Shown here: piece after piece, positions 36,009 through 44,765 of the stretch
Numbering within the stretch: the stretch's first letter is position 1
How the letters are laid out: every line of letters starts with the position of its first letter
Origin: Hyphomicrobiales bacterium
GTDB taxonomy: Bacteria > Pseudomonadota > Alphaproteobacteria > Rhizobiales > Rhizobiaceae
NCBI GenBank assembly: GCA_900466575.1
Contig: UBMP01000004.1
Span: 62,001-126,000, forward strand
Reading direction: 5' to 3'
DNA: 64,000 nt
Position numbers and translations under genes: made by a program
The notes under the pieces: model-generated
What the model was told of the DNA's origin: nothing
Seen by the model: only the letters and a program-made list of their open reading frames with translations
Database searches by the model: none

Positions 36009-36542
36009 TGTCTTTATCCCTGTGCCTGTTTTCTTTTGTCTTGTTTGGTCCCTGTCTTCCCTTGCGGGTCACCTTGCTGGCCCCGCCCGTCTTGTTGCGG
36101 ACTGGGGCCTGCCTGGTGCATCTGGCCGGGTTGTTTCCCGTGCTCGTCTTATGGCTTCACTATCCCACGAGCCTTTCAACACCCGCTTAAAAGGCATCCT
36201 TAATTTGCGGAAAACAAAGTTCAAATGATTGGTAAACTTGGCTTTTTGTTAAACATCAGAAGCCTTGGGATGCCGGGCTTTTGGGATAAATTTTACGGAT
36301 TATTCAATCTGCGATTTCAACCAAACGCTAACCAAGCAAAACGAAGCCATTTTCCGATGATCGGAAAAAGACCTGCGAAATGCCGCAAAAACCTCGTTTA
36401 CCTTTACGTGCGCGTAAGATAATGTTGATGCGTCTGCACCCCTGAATGGGCTTGGCAGGCACTGGTTTTCATAGGAGCATGGCAAAGGTCGGTCCGGCGA
36501 AGCATGCTTGGACGGCAACGACGCCTTGGAGGAGGTCTCTGA
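36009..36542. other. 534-base AT-richer intergenic region
   Basis: Between SEL1 (leftward) and the DUF2147 gene (rightward). Base composition is clearly more AT-rich from about 36180 to 36420. A TTTACGTGCGCGTAAG dyad lies at about 36404-36419 and recalls the element before ETF-QO. A 65-codon rightward frame in it (36225-36422) lacks an SD and protein character and was not called. Confidence 0.4.
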
Positions 36543-36884
36543 ATGATGAAGTTGATTTCTGCAGCGATTGTGATCTCGGCATTTGCCGCACCCGCTTTTG
36601 CGGCTGAGCCGATCGAGGGCACGTGGAAGCGCCCGAATGGGACGCTCATCCAATATTCCGGTTCCGGCGACAAGTTCTGCGGAACCGTGCTGAACAACGA
36701 GTACAAGGGCAAGTCTATCGGCTGCATGTCCGGCAAGGGCGCCGATTACAAGGGCAGCGTCAACAAGCTGGACGAAGGCAAGACCTATTCCGGCAAGGCC
36801 CATGTCGAGGGCGGCACTTTGACATTGTCGGGCTGCGCGCTCGGCGGCCTGATCTGCAAGAGCGAGAAGCTGACGAAACAGTAA
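36543..36884 (+). CDS. DUF2147 secreted protein
   Basis: A 113-residue protein with a clean signal peptide (MMKLISAAIVISAFAAPAFA, cleavage after AFA). The mature part reads IEGTWKRPNGTLIQYSGSGD and GGLICKSEKL, the DUF2147 pattern of short periplasmic proteins. A strong SD (ggaggagg) lies 7 bases upstream of ATG 36543; ATG 36546 is equally usable. The mature part has four Cys, which may pair. Function is unknown. Confidence 0.8.
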   Translation: MMKLISAAIVISAFAAPAFAAEPIEGTWKRPNGTLIQYSGSGDKFCGTVLNNEYKGKSIGCMSGKGADYKGSVNKLDEGKTYSGKAHVEGGTLTLSGCALGGLICKSEKLTKQ

Positions 36885-36911
36885 TCGTGCCGAGGTCGAT
36901 ATTTCGAGGAG

Positions 36912-36938
36912 GGCCCGGTGGCAACGCCGGGCCTTTTC
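36912..36938 (+). terminator. terminator of the DUF2147 gene
   Basis: GGCCCGG and CCGGGCC flank an 8-base loop, followed by TTTTCCTTT, 27 bases after the stop. Confidence 0.8.
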
Positions 36939-37058
36939 CTTTGGCGCCATCGCGTTCATCATTCTGAATGCCGGCTGAATGCGGGTCTCAGCCCTCGTTC
37001 AGTCCCGCCTTGCTACAACACCATCACACGATGAGAGTGGATCGGGGAGTTGAGTGAG

Positions 37059-37229
37059 ATGGAAAAGCAGGTTCGGCGCATGATGATTATCGTTCTGATG
37101 GGCGTGGTCTTCGGCCTGTCGACGTCTGCAATCGTGGCTTCATCCTCCGGGACCAATGTCCGCTTCTACCATGGACCGGAAGTTGCCTGCGTCCTGACGG
37201 ACGATCCGATCTGCGGTTCGCCCAGGTGA
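37059..37229 (+). CDS. small secreted protein (56 aa)
   Basis: A 56-residue frame with SD ggggag 9 bases before ATG. Residues 8-29 (MMIIVLMGVVFGLSTSAIVA) form a signal peptide after a basic start MEKQVRR. The mature peptide is only about 28 residues (SGTNVRFYHGPEVACVLT...ICGSPR) with two Cys that could pair. It lies 60 bases before amn in the same direction. No family is recognised. Confidence 0.55.
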   Translation: MEKQVRRMMIIVLMGVVFGLSTSAIVASSSGTNVRFYHGPEVACVLTDDPICGSPR

Positions 37230-37256
37230 TCGCCCTTGATGAGCATTGCCTGTCGA

Positions 37257-37284
37257 TTGCTTGTTACATAGTTCCGTCTATAAT
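37257..37284 (+). promoter_or_regulatory. sigma-70-type promoter placing amn mRNA start at its ATG
   Basis: A consensus -10 TATAAT at 37279-37284 and TTGCTT at 37257-37262, spacer 16. The ATG of amn is at 37290, so transcription from this promoter would begin at or next to the start codon. Confidence 0.5.
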
Positions 37285-37289
37285 GGGAC

Positions 37290-38789
37290 ATGGACAAGCG
37301 AATCTTCCCCACACGACCCCTTCCTTTCATTTCACCAGATCCGTACGAGCCGCAGGTGTTTGACGATCCTGCTGCCGCGGTGGATGCCTTGAAGGCACTC
37401 TACGAGCGCAATACGGCCTTCCTGAGCGACGCCTTCAAGGCGATCGCCAGTGGCGTAACACCCGGCGCGCGCTTCCGCGCCTTCTACCCGCAGGTCTCCA
37501 TCGAGACGTCGAGCTTCGGGCATATCGATTCCCGTCTTTCCTACGGCCATGTCACCGCCCCCGGCATGTACACGACCACGATCACGCGGCCCGAACTCTT
37601 CCGCCATTACCTAAAGACACAACTCGAACTGTTGATGAAGAACCACGGCGTGCCCGTCGTGGTGTCTGAATCCGCGACGCCGATCCCGCTGCATTTCGCG
37701 TTCGGCGAAGGCGCTCATGTGGAGGCGAATTTCGTGGAAGGCGCGGAAGTGCAGCTGCGCGACCTTTTCGACACGCCCGATCTCAACACGACGGACGACG
37801 AGATCGCCAATGGCGAATACGAACCGGCGCCCGGCGAGCCGAGCCCGCTGGCCCCCTTTACCGCGCAGCGCATCGACTATTCGCTCGCCCGCCTAAGCCA
37901 CTATACGGCGACCGGCGCCACGCATTTCCAGAACTTCGTCCTCTTCACGAACTACCAGTTCTATATCGATGAATTCTGCAAATGGGCGCGCGAGCAGATG
38001 CTGGCGGGTGGCAATGGCTACAGCGCCTTTGTCGAACCCGGCAATATGATCACCTATCCGGGCGAGGCAGAGCCGACCGAAGGCGGGACGCCCCGTCTGC
38101 CGCAGATGCCGGCCTATCACCTAAAGAAGAAGGGCCATGCCGGCATCACCATGGTCAATATCGGCGTTGGCCCGTCCAACGCCAAGACGATCACGGACCA
38201 TATCGCCGTGCTGCGTCCACATGCCTGGCTGATGCTGGGCCACTGCGCCGGCCTGCGCAACTCCCAGCGCCTCGGCGACTATGTTCTGGCGCATGCCTAT
38301 ATGCGCGAAGACCATGTGCTCGACGACGACCTGCCGGTCTGGGTGCCGATCCCGGCGTTGTCGGAAGTTCAGGTGGCTCTCGAAGAGGCCGTCGAGGAAG
38401 TCACCGGCTATAACGGCTACGAGCTGAAGCGCATCATGCGCACCGGCACGGTCGCGACCATCGACAACCGCAACTGGGAACTGCGCGACCAGCGCGGCCC
38501 GGTGAAGCGCCTCAGCCAGGCCCGCGCCATCGCGCTCGACATGGAATCGGCGACGATTGCCGCCAATGGCTTCCGCTTCCGGGTGCCTTATGGAACGTTG
38601 CTCTGCATTTCCGACAAGCCCTTGCATGGCGAGCTGAAACTGCCGGGCATGGCAACGGCCTTCTACCGCACGCAGGTCAACCAGCACCTCCAGATCGGCA
38701 TCCGTGCCGTTCAAAAGATGGCTGAAATGCCCTCGGAAAAGCTCCATTCACGCAAACTCAGAAGCTTCTTCGAGACGGCGTTCCAGTAA
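37290..38789 (+). CDS. amn: AMP nucleosidase
   Basis: A 499-residue enzyme hydrolysing AMP to adenine and ribose 5-phosphate in purine salvage. The N-terminal regulatory part (FRAFYPQVSIETSSFGHID) and the C-terminal nucleoside-phosphorylase-like domain (ITMVNIGVGPSNAKTITDH, LMLGHCAGLRNSQRLGDYVLA and ALDMESATIAANGFRF) are intact. No SD is seen, and a good -10 element ends five bases before the ATG, so the mRNA may be leaderless. Confidence 0.95.
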   Translation: MDKRIFPTRPLPFISPDPYEPQVFDDPAAAVDALKALYERNTAFLSDAFKAIASGVTPGARFRAFYPQVSIETSSFGHIDSRLSYGHVTAPGMYTTTITRPELFRHYLKTQLELLMKNHGVPVVVSESATPIPLHFAFGEGAHVEANFVEGAEVQLRDLFDTPDLNTTDDEIANGEYEPAPGEPSPLAPFTAQRIDYSLARLSHYTATGATHFQNFVLFTNYQFYIDEFCKWAREQMLAGGNGYSAFVEPGNMITYPGEAEPTEGGTPRLPQMPAYHLKKKGHAGITMVNIGVGPSNAKTITDHIAVLRPHAWLMLGHCAGLRNSQRLGDYVLAHAYMREDHVLDDDLPVWVPIPALSEVQVALEEAVEEVTGYNGYELKRIMRTGTVATIDNRNWELRDQRGPVKRLSQARAIALDMESATIAANGFRFRVPYGTLLCISDKPLHGELKLPGMATAFYRTQVNQHLQIGIRAVQKMAEMPSEKLHSRKLRSFFETAFQ

Positions 38790-38889
38790 GCGGACGAGCG
38801 GTTACCTCGGTTGAACGGCCGTCACAAAGCTGTTTGAAATCACCGTTATCGCTCGTTCCGAAAGATCACGAAGCCTTCGGAGGACGCAG

Positions 38890-39678
38890 ATGGACAGTGT
38901 AGCTGTTGGTGCTTACTGGGAGGCGAATGCTGCCGAATGGACGAGGCAGAGTCGTGCGGGTCTTGATGTCTATCGCGACGCGCTGAACACGCCCGCCTTT
39001 CTGGCCATGCTCCCGCTCGTGGAAGGTTTGACCGGCCTGGACATCGGTTGCGGCGAGGGGACGAATACGCGGCAAGTCGCGGCGCGTGCAGCAAAGATGA
39101 CGGCAGTGGATATTGCCCCCACCTTTATCGCTCACGCTGAAGCCAGCGAAGCAGCCGATCCGCGCGGCATTGATTACAAGGTTGCCGACGCGGCCCTGCT
39201 GCCCTTCGATGAGGCGACCTTCGATTTCGCCACGGCCTTCATGTCGATGATGGATGTCGCCGACCAGCAAACCGCACTCAAGGAAGCGTTTCGGGTTCTG
39301 AAGCCCGGCGGCTTCTTCCAGTTTTCCATCCTGCATCCTTGTTTCGTACCGCCGGTGCGCAGGAACATACGCTCTGCCAACGGCGAACCGGTAGCTGTTG
39401 AGATTGCCGATTACTTCAGGCGCACAAACGGCGACGTTGATACCTGGCACTTCTCGTCCTTGCCAAAGGAAGAGCGGGAGGGGATCGAGCCATTCCGCGT
39501 GCCGCGGTTCCATCGCACCATGAGCGATTGGGTGTCCATGTGCGTTGCTGCCGGTTTCGCCATCGAAGCCTTTGGGGAGCCTATGGCCGACGAAGCCCTG
39601 GCCGCGCGCGAGCCAGTGGTTGCAGATACGCGCATTGCGCCCATCTTCCTGCATATCCGGCTTCGGAAACAGGGGTGA
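38890..39678 (+). CDS. class I SAM-dependent methyltransferase
   Basis: A 262-residue methyltransferase with ggagg 5 bases before ATG. Motif I is GLDIGCGEGTNTR, motif II covers MTAVDIAPTFIAHAE, and the post-I acidic and LKPGGFFQFSI loops are present. It belongs to the UbiE/BioC-like Methyltransf_11 class, which methylates small molecules; the substrate is not evident. Convergent with the MarR gene. Confidence 0.85.
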   Translation: MDSVAVGAYWEANAAEWTRQSRAGLDVYRDALNTPAFLAMLPLVEGLTGLDIGCGEGTNTRQVAARAAKMTAVDIAPTFIAHAEASEAADPRGIDYKVADAALLPFDEATFDFATAFMSMMDVADQQTALKEAFRVLKPGGFFQFSILHPCFVPPVRRNIRSANGEPVAVEIADYFRRTNGDVDTWHFSSLPKEEREGIEPFRVPRFHRTMSDWVSMCVAAGFAIEAFGEPMADEALAAREPVVADTRIAPIFLHIRLRKQG

Positions 39679-39685
39679 AAAGGGT

Positions 39686-40195
39686 TCACTCTTCCTGATG
39701 GGCGAGCCCCGCCAGATACCGTGTCACAAGCTCGTTGAGAGCGACCTGATCCTCGGCGGTCAGCGGGGCGACAAGCCGATGCTGGTTCTCGACATGCGCC
39801 GCCACGGCCTCATCGATCAGCTTCAATCCCTCGGGCGTCAGCGCGACAATCATGCTGCGACGGTCTTCCGGGTTCGGCTCGCGGGAAACGAGGCCTGCCT
39901 TTTCGAGCTGGTCGATGCGGTTCGTGACCGTCCCAGATGTGATCATCATGCTGTCCATCAGCGCGCCGGGGGAGAGGGCGTGGGGCGCGCCGTGCCGCCG
40001 CAAGGTGGCCAGCACATCGAAGCCTGCGCTGTTCAGTCCGAAGCGCGCGAAGACCTTTTCCTGCTCCCGCGCGATCTTCTCGCGCAGCCGCCCCAGTCGC
40101 CCAATCAGCGCCATCGGCGCAACATCAAGATCCGGTCGCTCCCGATTCCACTGCGCCACGATTCTGTCGATGTCATCCGGGGTTTTGTCGGTCAT
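39686..40195 (-). CDS. MarR-family regulator, PecS-like
   Basis: A 169-residue winged-helix regulator. The N-terminal extra helix with AQWNRERPDLDVAPM precedes the MarR core (FDVLATLRRHGAPHALSPG, TSGTVTNRIDQLEKAGLV, PEDRRSMIVALTPEG). The extension with its Trp and the divergent PecM-like transporter point to the urate-responsive PecS/UrtR branch. Two operator-like dyads fill the intergenic region. Confidence 0.85.
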   Translation of the reverse strand: MTDKTPDDIDRIVAQWNRERPDLDVAPMALIGRLGRLREKIAREQEKVFARFGLNSAGFDVLATLRRHGAPHALSPGALMDSMMITSGTVTNRIDQLEKAGLVSREPNPEDRRSMIVALTPEGLKLIDEAVAAHVENQHRLVAPLTAEDQVALNELVTRYLAGLAHQEE

Positions 40196-40217
40196 GCCGA
40201 AGCGTCACCATGAATTT

Positions 40218-40259
40218 ATCTTGACGTCAAGATTTATCCATTTATCTTGAGGTCGAGAT
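40218..40259. promoter_or_regulatory. two tandem MarR operators
   Basis: A perfect palindrome ATCTTGACGTCAAGAT at 40218-40233 and a near copy ATCTTGAGGTCGAGAT at 40244-40259, centres 26 bp apart. They lie between the MarR-type gene and the EamA gene, suited to autoregulation and control of the transporter. Confidence 0.8.
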
Positions 40260-40273
40260 AAATGGAGGCTTCC

Positions 40274-41149
40274 ATGCCAGCTGTCGCCCTGTCCGATATC
40301 CTGCTGACCGCGCTCGCGCCTCTCATCTGGGGAAGCACCTATATTGTCACAACGACATTTCTGCCTGGCCTTGATCCGCTCTTCGTTTCCGCACTGCGGG
40401 CCTTGCCCGCCGGCATTCTCTTGCTCGTCCTGACTCGCCAACTGCCGACAGGCATCTGGTGGCTCCGCGCGTTCATACTCGGTGCGCTCAATTTCTCGAT
40501 CTTCTGGTGGATGCTTTTCGTCACGGCCTATCGGCTGCCGGGCGGTGTGGCGGCGACGGTGGGCGCGGTGCAGCCCTTCATCATCGTCTTTCTGGCCCGC
40601 GCGCTTGTCGGCACGCCAATCCGCGCCGTCTCCGTTCTTGCTGCTCTCGGCGGGGCGCTGGGCGTCGCGATCCTGATCCTGAAGCCCGGCGCCGCGCTCG
40701 ATCCCCTGGGCGTCGCGGCCGGCCTTTTCGGCGCTCTCTCCATGGCCTTCGGCACGGTGCTGACGCGACGCTGGCAACCCCCGGTTCCGCTGCTCACCTT
40801 CACCGCATGGCAATTGAGCGCCGGCGGCATTCTCCTGCTGCCGGTCGTCTTCCTGCATGTTCATGATTTACTGTCGCTCACCCCCGCCAATCTCGGTGCA
40901 GTCGCCTATCTGAGCTTCATCGGCGCAGGGCTCACCTATGCGCTCTGGTTCCGCGGCATCGCGAAGCTCGACCCGAACCGCGTTTCGCAACTGGCCTTCT
41001 TAAGCCCCGTCGCAGCCGTCACACTTGGCCTGATCTTCCGCCACGAAATGCTGACGCCCTTCCAGTGGGCCGGCATGGCGCTGATCTTCTGCAGCATCAT
41101 GCTCGGCCAACGGGGAGGGCGCGCACCCGCTTCCGGGCGAGCGGCTTAA
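40274..41149 (+). CDS. EamA/DMT exporter, PecM-like
   Basis: A 291-residue protein with about ten TM helices. The beginning LLTALAPLIWGSTYIVTT and ALRALPAGILLLVLTR and the loop AYRLPGGVAATVGAVQP are close to the PecM branch of the DMT superfamily. In Dickeya PecM exports indigoidine; here the cargo is unknown. ATG 40274, 5 bases after ggagg, is used rather than ATG 40262. Divergent from the MarR gene with shared operators. Confidence 0.85.
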   Translation: MPAVALSDILLTALAPLIWGSTYIVTTTFLPGLDPLFVSALRALPAGILLLVLTRQLPTGIWWLRAFILGALNFSIFWWMLFVTAYRLPGGVAATVGAVQPFIIVFLARALVGTPIRAVSVLAALGGALGVAILILKPGAALDPLGVAAGLFGALSMAFGTVLTRRWQPPVPLLTFTAWQLSAGGILLLPVVFLHVHDLLSLTPANLGAVAYLSFIGAGLTYALWFRGIAKLDPNRVSQLAFLSPVAAVTLGLIFRHEMLTPFQWAGMALIFCSIMLGQRGGRAPASGRAA

Positions 41150-41218
41150 GCAGGCGCACTCGTCTCCGCTCGGAGCCACAGCGCCCCAGGCAGTTGCCTT
41201 TTGTCATCTTATGAGCTA

Positions 41219-41338
41219 GGTCGGCGGGTATCCGTATGGACCCGGTGCAATTCCGGGTGGCTCTTCTGGCCGCCGATCCGCCAGACAACACAGCAACGCA
41301 ACTCTCTCCCAGGAACCGGGTTTCGCCCGGCTCGTTGC
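41219..41338 (+). ncRNA. structured leader RNA upstream of the SulP gene (possible sul1-type motif)
   Basis: A 9-bp outer stem (GGTCGGCGG 41219-41227 with CCGCCGATC 41270-41278, one wobble) encloses a small hairpin (TCC-GTAT-GGA, 41231-41240) and a stronger one (CCCGG-TGCAATT side with CCGGG, 41241-41257). A second domain has GCAACG (41293-41298) pairing with CGTTGC (41333-41338) around the hairpin GAACCGGG-TTTCG-CCCGGCTC (41313-41333). It ends 24 bases before the SulP ATG. A cis-regulatory motif called sul1 has been described before sulfate-transporter genes in alphaproteobacteria; whether this is one needs a covariance-model search. Confidence 0.5.
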
Positions 41339-41362
41339 CTTCAACTGTGAAAAACCAAGCTC

Positions 41363-42850
41363 ATGACACTCCTATCAAACTACCGTCAGCAGTGGTTCTG
41401 CAACATTCGCGCCGACATCCTGTCGGGCATCGTGGTGGCGCTGGCCCTCATTCCCGAGGCCATCGGCTTCTCCGTCATTGCCGGCGTCGATCCCAAGGTC
41501 GGACTCTATGCATCCTTTGCAATTGCCTGCGTGGCAGCCTTCACGGGCGGTCGCCCCGGCATGATTTCGGCCGCGACCGCCGCGACCGCCGTCGTCATGG
41601 TGTCGCTGGTGAAGGAACATGGCCTGCAATATCTGTTCGCAGCCACGATCCTGATGGGTATTATCCAGATCCTGGCCGGGTTCCTGAAGCTCGGCCGCAT
41701 CATGCGCTTCGTCTCGCGCTCGGTCATCACCGGCTTCGTCAATGCGCTCGCCATTCTCATCTTCATGGCGCAGTTGCCGGAATTGATCGGCGTCCCGGTC
41801 GAAACCTATTTCATGATCGCGGCTGGCCTTGCCATCATCTATCTCTTTCCGATGCTGACGAAGGCGATCCCTTCGCCGCTGGTGGCCATTGCGGTACTGA
41901 CGCTTGTAGCCTGGTTCACCGGCATGCACTTGCGCACCGTCGGTGATCTCGGCGAACTGCCCTCGGCCCTGCCGAGCTTCGCGCTGCCGGACGTCCCGCT
42001 GACGCTGGAAACGCTGAAGATCATCCTGCCCTATTCGCTGACGCTCGCTGCCGTCGGGCTGCTCGAGTCGCTGCTGACGGCGCAGATCGTCGACGACATG
42101 ACCGACACGCCCAGCAACAAGAGCCAGGAATGCATCGGGCAGGGCGCCGGCAACATCGCCTCGGCGCTGATCGGCGGCATGGGCGGTTGCGCGATGATCG
42201 GCCAGTCCGTCATCAACGTGACCTCGGGCGGGCGCGGGCGCCTCTCGACATTCGTCGCCGGCGCGTTTCTCCTGTTCCTGATCGTCGTACTGTCCGATCT
42301 CGTGCGCATCATTCCGATGGCCGCACTGGTCGCCGTCATGATCATGGTCTCGATCGGCACGTTTTCATGGAAGTCGATCATCGACCTGCGCCGCAATCCG
42401 CTACCGTCTTCGGTGGTCATGCTGGCCACGGTCGTAACGGTGGTTGCCACGCATGATCTTGCCAAGGGCGTGCTGGTCGGCGTGCTGCTGTCCGGCATCT
42501 TCTTCGCCGGCAAGGTCGCGAAGCTCTTTCGTGTGGTACGACACGAAGCAGGCGAAGACGGCGCCGTTCGCTATGACGTCAGCGGCCAGGTCTTCTTCGC
42601 GTCCGCCGAAGCCTTCATCCATGCCTTCGACTTCAGCGAGGCGACCCGACAGGTGACGATCGACCTGCACACCGCGCATCTTTGGGACATCACCGCCATC
42701 GGCGCATTGGACAAGGTTGTCATGCGTTTCCGCGCCAATGGCGTCGATGTGGACCTGGTGGGCTTCAATGAAGCCAGCGCCGACATGGTCGACCGCTTCG
42801 CGCTCCACGACAAGGAACAACGCCTCGCCGGCGCGGCCTCATTGCACTGA
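41363..42850 (+). CDS. SulP-family anion transporter with STAS domain
   Basis: A 495-residue transporter. The membrane part (about 1-390) has the SulP signature region [19 protein letters not shown] and [22 protein letters not shown]-terminal STAS domain (about 405-485) contains [17 protein letters not shown] and [19 protein letters not shown]. SulP proteins carry sulfate, bicarbonate, oxalate or other anions; the cargo is uncertain. The SD is weak, and a structured leader directly precedes the gene, so translation may be controlled through it. Confidence 0.93.
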   Translation: MTLLSNYRQQWFCNIRADILSGIVVALALIPEAIGFSVIAGVDPKVGLYASFAIACVAAFTGGRPGMISAATAATAVVMVSLVKEHGLQYLFAATILMGIIQILAGFLKLGRIMRFVSRSVITGFVNALAILIFMAQLPELIGVPVETYFMIAAGLAIIYLFPMLTKAIPSPLVAIAVLTLVAWFTGMHLRTVGDLGELPSALPSFALPDVPLTLETLKIILPYSLTLAAVGLLESLLTAQIVDDMTDTPSNKSQECIGQGAGNIASALIGGMGGCAMIGQSVINVTSGGRGRLSTFVAGAFLLFLIVVLSDLVRIIPMAALVAVMIMVSIGTFSWKSIIDLRRNPLPSSVVMLATVVTVVATHDLAKGVLVGVLLSGIFFAGKVAKLFRVVRHEAGEDGAVRYDVSGQVFFASAEAFIHAFDFSEATRQVTIDLHTAHLWDITAIGALDKVVMRFRANGVDVDLVGFNEASADMVDRFALHDKEQRLAGAASLH

Positions 42851-42877
42851 GGCCGGCGGGCGCGGCGACAAAGCCCG

Positions 42878-43507
42878 TCAGGCGCTCTGCGGTTCCTGGA
42901 TGACGATGACCTTCGTGCCGGTCGGCACGCGATCGTAAAGGTCGATCACGTCATAGTTCAGCATGCGAATGCAGCCGGACGACATGGCGTAGCCGATCGA
43001 TTCCGGCTGGTTCGTGCCGTGAATGCGGAAATGCAGGTCGTTGCCGCCGCGATAGAGATAGAGCGCGCGGGCGCCGAGCGGGTTGTTCGGGCCGCCCGGC
43101 ATGCCACCGGCGAGCTTGGCGTAGCGATCCGGATCGCGCTTGATCATGTTCTGCGTCGGCGTCCAGCTCGGCCATTCGGCCTTGCGGCCGACATAGGCAT
43201 TGCCGCGCAGCTGCAAGCCTTCGCGGCCGACGCTGACGGCATAGCGGATCGCCCTGTTGTTGCCGAGGATGTAATAGAGCCGGCGTGCGGGCGTGTCGAT
43301 AATGACGGTGCCGGGCTTCTCGTCCGACGGATAATCGATTTCCGCGCGGCGCAGTTCCGGCTTGATCTTGTCAAGCGGCATGCCAGGAAGAGGATGCTCC
43401 TCCTGCGGTCTCGGACCATAATTCGCGACCTGCTGGGCGTTTTGCGTGGTGCAGCCTGCAAGAGCTGCGGAAAAGCCGAGAAGAAGGCTGCGACGGGTAA
43501 TCGACAT
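42878..43507 (-). CDS. lipoprotein L,D-transpeptidase (YkuD/ErfK family)
   Basis: A 209-residue protein with signal SLLLGFSAALAGC, a lipobox LAGC at the end of it, and the YkuD domain. The catalytic motif is HFRIHGTNQPESIGYAMSSG followed by CIRM. It forms 3-3 cross-links or attaches proteins to peptidoglycan in the periplasm. SD aagga lies upstream of ATG 43507. It lies 68 bases downstream of the aminotransferase on the same strand. Confidence 0.93.
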   Translation of the reverse strand: MSITRRSLLLGFSAALAGCTTQNAQQVANYGPRPQEEHPLPGMPLDKIKPELRRAEIDYPSDEKPGTVIIDTPARRLYYILGNNRAIRYAVSVGREGLQLRGNAYVGRKAEWPSWTPTQNMIKRDPDRYAKLAGGMPGGPNNPLGARALYLYRGGNDLHFRIHGTNQPESIGYAMSSGCIRMLNYDVIDLYDRVPTGTKVIVIQEPQSA

Positions 43508-43575
43508 GGAAATTCCTTCGGGGGAGGGAGAAGATTTGACGCCGCAGAATTACCTTAATTATGGTAAACCGAAGG

Positions 43576-44700
43576 TTAACGTGAGCCTTGATCAAGCCGT
43601 TTGAGCACCCTTGGCAACGCTTCTTCGAACAGCATCATGTCTGCTTCCGGTCCGACGCTGACGCGGATGCAACGGTTGAGCGGCGCAACACCCGGCATGC
43701 GGATGAAAACCCCTTCCTCCATCAGGCCATCCACGATCGCGCGCGAATAAGCACCGTCACGGCCTGTGTCGATGGCGACGAAATTGGTAGCCGACCGAAG
43801 CGGCGAAAGTTGGTTCGCCCGCGCGATGTCAGCTATGCGTTCGCGCGCCGCTTTGATGCGGGACAGCGTTTCTTCCAGATATGCCTTGTCGTCGAGTGCA
43901 GCGAGTGCGGCTGACACGGCAATCCGGTTCATGCCGAAATGGTTGCGAATCTTGTCGAAGGAGCTGGCGTTTTCCGGCGTGGAGATAACATAGCCGACGC
44001 GAGATCCCGCCATGCCATAGGCTTTGGAGAAGGTGCGCGTGCGGATCACGTTTGGCAGATCGATCAGGCTTTCGATGGAAGGAATGGCGCCAGCCGGTGC
44101 GGTTTCGCCATAGGCTTCGTCGAGGACCAGCAGTGTTGTTTCCGGCAGCGCCTTCGTGAAGGCGACGATTTCCTCCGCCGAGTGCCAGCTGCCCATCGGA
44201 TTGTCGGGATTGGCGAGATAGACCAGCGGCGCGTTCTCGCGCTTCACCGCCTCGAGCAAACCCTCAAGGTCCTCCTGATCGTTCTTGTAGGGGACCGTCA
44301 CAAGCCGTCCACCGAAGCCCGCGACCTGGAAATTGAACGTCGGATAACCGCCGAGCGAGGTGACGACAGGCGTGCCCGGAAGCACGACCATGCGCACGAT
44401 CAGCCCGAGCAACTCATCGATCCCGCCCCCGACATTGATCTGATGCGGCGTAATACCCAGATGCGCCGCAAGTGCCACCCTGAGATCGTAGTTTTCGGGA
44501 TCGGCATATTGCCATGTCGCGCGCGCCGCCTGTTCCATCGCCGCGATCGCCTTGGGCGAAGGGCCGAAGCCGTTCTCGTTTGCGCCGATGCGCGCCTTCA
44601 CGGTCAGTCCGCGGCTGCGTTCGATGGCTTCCGGGCCGATGAAAGGCACAGTGGCGGGCAGCGATTGGATAAGCGGCGTAAACCGGCTGAAACTGGACAT
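43576..44700 (-). CDS. class I/II aminotransferase, HisC-like
   Basis: A 374-residue PLP enzyme. Motifs include ARIGANENGFGPSPKA, VYLANPDNPMGSW, VLDEAYGE, and the Schiff-base lysine in RTRTFSKAYGMAGSRVGY. Sequence and length match histidinol-phosphate/aromatic aminotransferases, but no his gene is adjacent, so it may instead act on phenylalanine or another amino acid. A TTACC-ttaattat-GGTAA inverted repeat (43550-43567) lies between its stop and the L,D-transpeptidase start and may be the latter's operator. Confidence 0.88.
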   Translation of the reverse strand: MSSFSRFTPLIQSLPATVPFIGPEAIERSRGLTVKARIGANENGFGPSPKAIAAMEQAARATWQYADPENYDLRVALAAHLGITPHQINVGGGIDELLGLIVRMVVLPGTPVVTSLGGYPTFNFQVAGFGGRLVTVPYKNDQEDLEGLLEAVKRENAPLVYLANPDNPMGSWHSAEEIVAFTKALPETTLLVLDEAYGETAPAGAIPSIESLIDLPNVIRTRTFSKAYGMAGSRVGYVISTPENASSFDKIRNHFGMNRIAVSAALAALDDKAYLEETLSRIKAARERIADIARANQLSPLRSATNFVAIDTGRDGAYSRAIVDGLMEEGVFIRMPGVAPLNRCIRVSVGPEADMMLFEEALPRVLKRLDQGSR

Positions 44701-44765
44701 GCGACGAAAAAGCTCCCTGGAGGCGTGGCGCTACAATAGGGAGAAACCCCGCAGGGGCAAGGGGG

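Noticed and set aside
36225-36422. A 65-codon plus-strand frame in the SEL1-DUF2147 gap
   Set aside because: No SD, AT-rich noncoding character and no domain; the region is more likely regulatory.
41219-41280. Cobalamin riboswitch
   Set aside because: The GGTGCAATTCC segment recalls a cobalamin riboswitch, but the conserved CCCGCnACTG and other core boxes are absent.
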